Made by a program: the position numbers and the translations under genes. 10,819 bases of DNA from an uncultured Polynucleobacter sp. Its GTDB lineage: Bacteria; Pseudomonadota; Gammaproteobacteria; Burkholderiales; Burkholderiaceae. Position 1 is the first letter of the stretch; every line of letters begins with the position of its first letter. Shown one piece after another: positions 6,396 to 10,819 of the stretch. The notes beneath the pieces were generated by a model that saw only the letters and a list, made by a program, of their open reading frames with translations, did no database searches and was not told the DNA's origin. The stretch is taken from contig CALKUJ010000222.1 in assembly GCA_937996825.1 (NCBI GenBank), positions 1-10,819 of the forward strand, written 5' to 3'.

Positions 6396-8003
6396 GTGCA
6401 CGACAAGATTTTAATTTTGGACTTTGGGTCCCAAGTGACCCAATTGATTGCTAGACGAGTGCGTGATTCACGCGTTTATTCTGAAATCCATCCCTATGAT
6501 GTAGATCCAAGTTTCATTGAAAAGTTTGTCAAAGAGCAGGGCTGCAAAGGCATCATTTTGTCTGGTGGACCAAGCTCTGTCACCGAGGGTGATACACCTC
6601 GTGCACCTGAAATCGTATTCAAGCTTGGTGTACCTGTTTTGGGTATTTGTTATGGCATGCAAACCATGGCAGCTCAATTGGGTGGCAAAGTTGCAACTGC
6701 AGAGTCTCTAGGTAAGTCCCGTGAATTTGGTTACGCTGAAGTGCGTGCCCGTGGTCACACTAAGTTGTTAGAAAACATTCAAGACTTCGTCACGCCAGAG
6801 GGTCATGGCATGCTGAAAGTGTGGATGAGTCATGGCGACTCAGTCACTGAACTTCCAAGTGGTTTTAAATTGATGGCATCCACAGACTCATGTCCTATCG
6901 CAGGCATGGCTGATGAGACCCGTCGCTTTTATGCAGTGCAATTCCACCCTGAAGTGACCCACACTGTTTTGGGTACAGCGATCATTGAGCGCTTTGTTCA
7001 TCAAATCTGCGCTTGTGGCAATGATTGGGTCATGGGCGATTACATCGCTGAAGCGGTTGAGAGCATTCGTAAACAGGTTGGCACTGATGAAGTAATCCTT
7101 GGTTTATCGGGCGGTGTTGATTCAAGTGTTGCTGCAGCTTTGATTCATCGAGCGATTGGCCAACAGTTGACTTGCGTATTCGTTGATCATGGTTTGCTTC
7201 GTTTGAACGAAGGCAAGATGGTCATGGACATGTTTGCCAAGAACTTAGGCGTTAAAGTGATTCATGTCGATGCGACTGATCAATTCATGGGTCAATTAGC
7301 AGGTGTTTCTGATCCAGAAGCAAAACGCAAGATCATCGGTAAAGAATTTGTGGAAGTTTTCCAAGTTGAATCAGGAAAAATCAAGAATGCTAAATGGCTT
7401 GCTCAAGGGACCATTTATCCAGACGTGATTGAGTCTGCTGGCAAAGGCAAGAAGGGCGCTCATACCATCAAGAGTCACCACAACGTAGGCGGCTTACCTG
7501 AAGATATGAAGCTTCAGTTATTAGAGCCTTTACGTGAACTATTTAAAGATGAGGTTCGTGCCTTGGGCGTGGCCTTGGGTCTTCCTCCAGAGATGGTGTA
7601 TCGCCATCCTTTCCCAGGTCCTGGTTTGGGTGTTCGTATTTTGGGTGAAGTTAAAAAAGACTTTGCTGATTTACTTCGCAGAGCAGATGCAATCTTCATC
7701 GAAGAATTGCGCTCAACGATTGATGAAGCTAGTGGCAAGTCATGGTACGACTTGACCAGTCAGGCTTTTGCCGTGTTCCTACCAGTTAAGTCAGTTGGTG
7801 TGATGGGTGACGGTAGAACTTATGAGTATGTGGTTGCATTGCGCGCCGTGCAAACTCAAGATTTCATGACAGCTCATTGGGCGCATTTGCCTCATGACCT
7901 ATTGGGTCGTGTTTCTAACAGAATCATCAACGAGGTTCGCGGTATCAATCGCGTGGTCTACGACATCAGCGGCAAACCACCTGCAACGATTGAGTGGGAA
8001 TAA
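6396..8003 (+). CDS. guaA: GMP synthase (glutamine-hydrolysing)
   Basis: GMP synthase aminates XMP to GMP using glutamine and ATP. The 535-residue protein has an N-terminal class I glutamine amidotransferase domain (about 1-205) with the triad Cys85 (in GICYGMQ), His184 and Glu186 (in QFHPEVTHT). It is followed by an ATP-pyrophosphatase domain with the PP-loop GLSGGVDSS (236-244), and a C-terminal dimerisation domain with RHPFPGPGLGVR and the terminal PPATIEWE. The start is a GTG at 6396. No in-frame ATG occurs near it, the sequence after it (MHDKILILDFGSQ) is the normal family N-terminus, and AGGA (6387-6390) lies 5 bases upstream. It follows guaB closely and is followed by a radical SAM gene whose open frame reaches back into the guaA 3' end. 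Confidence 0.98.
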   Translation: MHDKILILDFGSQVTQLIARRVRDSRVYSEIHPYDVDPSFIEKFVKEQGCKGIILSGGPSSVTEGDTPRAPEIVFKLGVPVLGICYGMQTMAAQLGGKVATAESLGKSREFGYAEVRARGHTKLLENIQDFVTPEGHGMLKVWMSHGDSVTELPSGFKLMASTDSCPIAGMADETRRFYAVQFHPEVTHTVLGTAIIERFVHQICACGNDWVMGDYIAEAVESIRKQVGTDEVILGLSGGVDSSVAAALIHRAIGQQLTCVFVDHGLLRLNEGKMVMDMFAKNLGVKVIHVDATDQFMGQLAGVSDPEAKRKIIGKEFVEVFQVESGKIKNAKWLAQGTIYPDVIESAGKGKKGAHTIKSHHNVGGLPEDMKLQLLEPLRELFKDEVRALGVALGLPPEMVYRHPFPGPGLGVRILGEVKKDFADLLRRADAIFIEELRSTIDEASGKSWYDLTSQAFAVFLPVKSVGVMGDGRTYEYVVALRAVQTQDFMTAHWAHLPHDLLGRVSNRIINEVRGINRVVYDISGKPPATIEWE

Positions 8004-8021
8004 CAGGGAGTCATTTCCCTG
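8004..8021 (+). promoter_or_regulatory. Small hairpin between guaA and the radical SAM gene
   Basis: CAGGGA (8004-8009) and TCCCTG (8016-8021) form a perfect 6-bp inverted repeat with a 6-base loop, starting directly after the guaA stop codon. No T-tract follows, so it is not a classical terminator. It contains the only Shine-Dalgarno-like purine run (GGGAG, 8006-8010) before the next gene, so it might modulate coupled translation. The repeat is seen; its role is speculative. Confidence 0.3.
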
Positions 8022-8029
8022 ATATTGGT

Positions 8030-9925
8030 ATGAGGGTTCTCAGTCTCATTCCACCCATGACGCAATTAAATACGCCGTATCCATCGACGGCGTATATCAC
8101 TGGTTTTCTTCGCTCACGTGGCATTGATGCTCATCAAGATGATTTAGCTTTGTCTTTGGTCTTAAGCTTCTTCTCCAGAGAGGGCTTGGCTGAAGTTCAT
8201 CAAGCAGCCTTGGCTATTCCTGAAGAAAACCGCAGTGCGACCATCAATTTCTTCTTAGATTACTTTGAAGATTATCAAGCCAGTATTGAGCCTACCATCA
8301 AGTATTTACAGGGTGGTGATAGCACCTTGAGTCATCGCATCAACAGTCGTTCTTTCTTACCTGAAGGTCCAAGATTTCAAGCTTTGGATTCTTATGACGA
8401 TGATGGCTCTGGAGATTCTCTTAGTTGGGCGTTTGGTGCCTTGGGTGCTGAAGATCGAGCCCGCCATTTAGCTACCTTGTATCTGAATGATTTATCCGAT
8501 GTCTTGCGTGATGCTATCGATGATCGTTTCGAGTTTGTACGCTACGCAGAATCGTTGGCTGGCAGTCAACCAAGTTTTGAGCCATTGGCAAATGCCTTAA
8601 AAGCAACACCGACTTTGATGGATGAGCATCTGCGATCTTTAACCATCGAGCAAATTGAAAAGCATCAACCCACTTTGGTCTTACTGTCCGTGCCATTCCC
8701 AGGATCTGTTTATGCGGCTTTGAGAATTGCTCAGGTGATCAAAGAGAAATACCCATCGATCAAAATTGCTTTGGGTGGAGGCTATGTCAACACTGAATTA
8801 CGCGAATTAAAAGAAGCAAGGGTGTTTGATTATGTTGATTTCATCACGCTGGATTCTGGTGAGCGACCATTACTGGCATTGATTGAATACTTGAATGGTC
8901 AACGTGGCATCAATCGTTTGGTGAGAACCTTCATTAGGAATGAAAAAGGGCAGGTGCAATACATACAGTGGGCTGAACCTGATGTGCCCTTTGAGGAAGT
9001 TGGAACTGCGACTTGGGATGGCTTACCTTTAGGATCATATCTATCTCTTCTGGACATGCTCAATCCCATGCATCGGCTGTGGAGTGATGGTCGTTGGAAT
9101 AAATTGACTGTGGCGCATGGATGCTATTGGAAGAAGTGCAGTTTTTGTGATGTCAGTCTAGATTACATCTCTAGATATGAAACAGCTTCAGCATCTTTGC
9201 TGGTTGATCGTATTGAGCAAATCATTGCAGAAACAGGGCAAACAGGCTTTCATTTTGTTGATGAAGCAGCGCCCCCAAAAATCCTTAAGGCTTTGGCAGA
9301 AGAATTGATTCGACGCAAGGTGGTTATTTCTTGGTGGGGCAATATCCGTTTTGAAAAAACCTTCACTCCAGAATTGGCCGAGTTGTTGGCCCAAAGTGGA
9401 TGTATTGCCATGTCTGGAGGCTTAGAAGTTGCCTCAGATCGTTTATTGGCTTTGATGGAAAAAGGTGTGACTGTTGAACAAGTGGCACGAGTGACCAAGA
9501 GTTTTTCAGATGTTGGTATTTTGGTTCACGCCTACTTGATGTATGGCTTTCCAACGCAAACCGTTCAAGAAACAGTGGATTCACTGGAGTATGTGCGTCA
9601 GTTATTTGAAAACGGTTGTATTCAGAGTGGCTTTTTTCATCGATTCACTTGCACGGTACATTCCCCCGTCGGCAAAAATCCAAAGGCTTATGGTGTTGAA
9701 CTAATCCCATTACCAGAGATCACTTTTGCGAAAAACGATATCGGTTTCATAGACCCAACCGGCACGGATCATGATGCCTTAGGTCAAGGTTTAAAGAAGG
9801 CCATTTATAACTACATGCATGGCGTTGGCTTTGAGGCAGACATCAGAAGCTGGTTTGATATACAAGAGCCCGTTCCTAAAAGCACTGTCTCAAGACAATT
9901 TATTGCCAAAGCATTACAACTGTGA
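8030..9925 (+). CDS. B12-binding-domain radical SAM protein of unknown function
   Basis: The product, 631 residues from this ATG, looks like a cytosolic class B (cobalamin-binding) radical SAM enzyme whose substrate is not known to me. The first strand and helix of a B12-type Rossmann domain (LIPPMTQLNTPYPSTAYITGFLRSRG) are followed by a mostly helical stretch of about 160 residues. The domain then resumes with QPTLVLLSVPFPGSVYAALRIAQ, a glycine-rich GGG at 249-251, and a GE-containing loop (LDSGERPLLALIEYL). The cluster cysteines are C365, C370 and C373 in HGCYWKKCSFCD, spaced CX4CX2C. A radical SAM barrel runs to about 570 (SGGLEVASDRLL, AYLMYGFPTQT) with a C-terminal domain after it. The frame is open back to a GTG at 7994 inside guaA. 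I prefer 8030 because the family-like MRVLSLIPP sequence begins there, though neither start has a good ribosome-binding site. It is probably co-transcribed with guaA upstream and with queE and queD downstream. Confidence 0.88.
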   Translation: MRVLSLIPPMTQLNTPYPSTAYITGFLRSRGIDAHQDDLALSLVLSFFSREGLAEVHQAALAIPEENRSATINFFLDYFEDYQASIEPTIKYLQGGDSTLSHRINSRSFLPEGPRFQALDSYDDDGSGDSLSWAFGALGAEDRARHLATLYLNDLSDVLRDAIDDRFEFVRYAESLAGSQPSFEPLANALKATPTLMDEHLRSLTIEQIEKHQPTLVLLSVPFPGSVYAALRIAQVIKEKYPSIKIALGGGYVNTELRELKEARVFDYVDFITLDSGERPLLALIEYLNGQRGINRLVRTFIRNEKGQVQYIQWAEPDVPFEEVGTATWDGLPLGSYLSLLDMLNPMHRLWSDGRWNKLTVAHGCYWKKCSFCDVSLDYISRYETASASLLVDRIEQIIAETGQTGFHFVDEAAPPKILKALAEELIRRKVVISWWGNIRFEKTFTPELAELLAQSGCIAMSGGLEVASDRLLALMEKGVTVEQVARVTKSFSDVGILVHAYLMYGFPTQTVQETVDSLEYVRQLFENGCIQSGFFHRFTCTVHSPVGKNPKAYGVELIPLPEITFAKNDIGFIDPTGTDHDALGQGLKKAIYNYMHGVGFEADIRSWFDIQEPVPKSTVSRQFIAKALQL

Positions 9926-9975
9926 CCCACAGATATTCTTTACAATGAGCACTATTGCAAAACCTTTAGGATTGA

Positions 9976-10629
9976 ATGACTTACAGTGTTAAAGAGATCT
10001 TTTTGACGCTTCAGGGCGAGGGTGCTCACGCTGGTCGTGCGGCTGTTTTTTGCCGTTTCAGCGGATGCAATCTTTGGTCTGGTCGTGAAGAAGATCGCGC
10101 CTCAGCAATTTGTCAATTCTGCGATACCGATTTTGTCGGTACCGATGGCGAGGGTGGTGGCAAATTTGAATCTGCTGAGCTTTTAGCCATTGCCATTGAT
10201 GAAATGTGGGGCTTGGGTGACCCGCATCATAAGTATGTTGTTTTTACTGGTGGCGAACCATTGCTTCAACTAGATGATGTTTTGATTCAAGCACTTCATG
10301 CTCATGGTTTTAAGATTGCTATTGAGACCAATGGCACGATCAGAGTCCCCGCTGGGGTTGATTGGATCTGTGTGAGCCCCAAACATGGAGCCGACTTAGT
10401 TCAAGTGCAAGGGGATGAACTCAAATTGGTGATACCTCAGGCCGGACATCTTGGGCAGTTACCGCAGTTATTGGCTCGTTTTGAAAAGATGTCATTCAAG
10501 CATCATTTTTTACAAGCCTTGGATGGTCCAAATAAAGAGGCCAATACCGAATTAGCCATTAAAATCTGTCAGTCACGTCCTTTATGGCGTTTAAGCACTC
10601 AAACACACAAGTTATTAGGTATTCGCTAA
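9976..10629 (+). CDS. queE: 7-carboxy-7-deazaguanine synthase (radical SAM)
   Basis: QueE converts 6-carboxy-5,6,7,8-tetrahydropterin to 7-carboxy-7-deazaguanine, the ring-contraction step of queuosine synthesis. The 217-residue protein begins with the family motif EIFLTLQGEGAHAGR. It carries the cluster cysteines C31, C46 and C49 in the unusual CX14CX2C spacing, which is the form described for the Burkholderia multivorans enzyme. The GGEPLLQ motif (about 91-97) and the later ETNGT and CVSPKHG segments are typical. The small size, an abbreviated radical SAM barrel, is normal for QueE. A TAGGA (9967-9971) sits just before the ATG at a suitable distance. queD begins 12 bases after the stop codon, so the product of the downstream gene is the substrate supplier for this enzyme. 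Confidence 0.97.
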   Translation: MTYSVKEIFLTLQGEGAHAGRAAVFCRFSGCNLWSGREEDRASAICQFCDTDFVGTDGEGGGKFESAELLAIAIDEMWGLGDPHHKYVVFTGGEPLLQLDDVLIQALHAHGFKIAIETNGTIRVPAGVDWICVSPKHGADLVQVQGDELKLVIPQAGHLGQLPQLLARFEKMSFKHHFLQALDGPNKEANTELAIKICQSRPLWRLSTQTHKLLGIR

Positions 10630-10636
10630 ATTAGCG
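10624..10636 (+). repeat. Short palindrome over the queE stop codon
   Basis: CGCTAA (10624-10629) and TTAGCG (10631-10636) are inverse complements around one central A. The TAA stop codon of queE is part of the repeat. As RNA only a 4-bp stem is practical. It lies just before the queD start codon and could be coincidental. Confidence 0.25.
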
Positions 10637-10641
10637 CGATC

Positions 10642-10819
10642 ATGAATAAAAAAATTGAAATCACCCGCAAATTAGAGTTTGACGCTGGTCATCGCATCCC
10701 ACACCATGATGGCCATTGCCGTCATATTCATGGTCATCGTTATGTGATTGAAGTTACTTTGATGGGCACTGTATTAGACCATCAAGGTCATGGTGATGAT
10801 GGCATGGTTTTGGACTTTG
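10642..10819 (+). CDS. queD: 6-carboxy-5,6,7,8-tetrahydropterin synthase, N-terminal part
   Basis: Only the first 59 codons are present; the gene runs past the window edge. The sequence is that of the PTPS/QueD family, which makes 6-carboxytetrahydropterin from 7,8-dihydroneopterin triphosphate, a product of GTP. The zinc ligands are visible as His17 (FDAGHRIPHH) and His30 and His32 (IHGHRY), and the catalytic cysteine is C26 in the C-X3-H-G-H motif. QueD and the eukaryotic-type pyruvoyl-tetrahydropterin synthase share these motifs, but the position directly after queE makes QueD the clear choice. The ATG at 10642 is 12 bases after the queE stop codon and has no strong ribosome-binding site, so translation is probably coupled to queE. 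Confidence 0.93.
   Translation, partial: MNKKIEITRKLEFDAGHRIPHHDGHCRHIHGHRYVIEVTLMGTVLDHQGHGDDGMVLDF

Noticed and set aside
6396..6398. guaA GTG start as a mis-called or truncated 5' end
   Set aside because: The residues following the GTG are the normal GuaA N-terminus and an AGGA sits 5 bases upstream, so the GTG start is genuine.
9920..9932. Inverted repeat CTGTG / CACAG across the stop codon of the radical SAM gene, and a TACAAT at 9941-9946 as a queE promoter
   Set aside because: The stem is only 5 bp with a 3-base loop and no T-tract, and no -35-like hexamer lies at 16-18 bp from the TACAAT. Both could arise by chance.
9926..9975. A preQ1 riboswitch ahead of queE-queD
   Set aside because: The 50-bp gap has no recognisable preQ1 pseudoknot pattern and no terminator or sequestering stem over the queE ribosome-binding site.
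1..10819. Mobile element, CRISPR array, prophage, tRNA or rRNA
   Set aside because: No transposase or integrase, spaced direct repeats, tRNA-like cloverleaf or rRNA sequence was recognised, and gene-free stretches are all shorter than about 120 bp.

Overview
The window looks like chromosomal DNA of a betaproteobacterium of the order Burkholderiales. The gene neighbourhood (SpoU methyltransferase, ppsR, ppsA, smpB, ratA, rnfH, guaB, guaA) and the protein sequences fit that order. The fairly AT-rich codon use points to a Polynucleobacter-like freshwater lineage rather than Burkholderia or Ralstonia. The order is a firm inference; the genus is only a suggestion.

Layout, left to right. The 3' end of a SpoU/TrmH-family RNA methyltransferase gene (2-172, +) converges on ppsR (209-1033, -), which encodes the regulator of PEP synthase. 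ppsR is divergent from its target ppsA (1151-3532, +). ppsA converges on smpB (3596-4054, -, trans-translation), and the two have interleaved intrinsic terminators. smpB is separated by only 27 bp from the divergent ratA-rnfH pair (4082-4519 and 4519-4869, +), whose reading frames overlap by one base. A good sigma-70-type promoter across the end of rnfH leads into guaB (4913-6376) and guaA (6396-8003). These are followed closely by an uncharacterised radical SAM protein with a predicted B12-binding-type domain (about 8030-9925), then queE (9976-10629) and a queD truncated by the window edge (10642-10819).

The genes form three themes. PpsR and PpsA are a regulator-target pair controlling pyruvate-to-PEP flux. 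SmpB, RatA and RnfH are the widely conserved smpB/ratAB neighbourhood. guaB, guaA, the radical SAM gene, queE and queD form a same-strand run from IMP to GMP and on to 7-deazaguanine (queuosine precursor) synthesis. The radical SAM gene, placed between guanine-nucleotide synthesis and queuosine-precursor synthesis, is the main unknown.

Most of the window is ordinary, well-conserved housekeeping sequence. No mobile element, CRISPR array, tRNA or rRNA was recognised, and no gene-free stretch exceeds about 120 bp.
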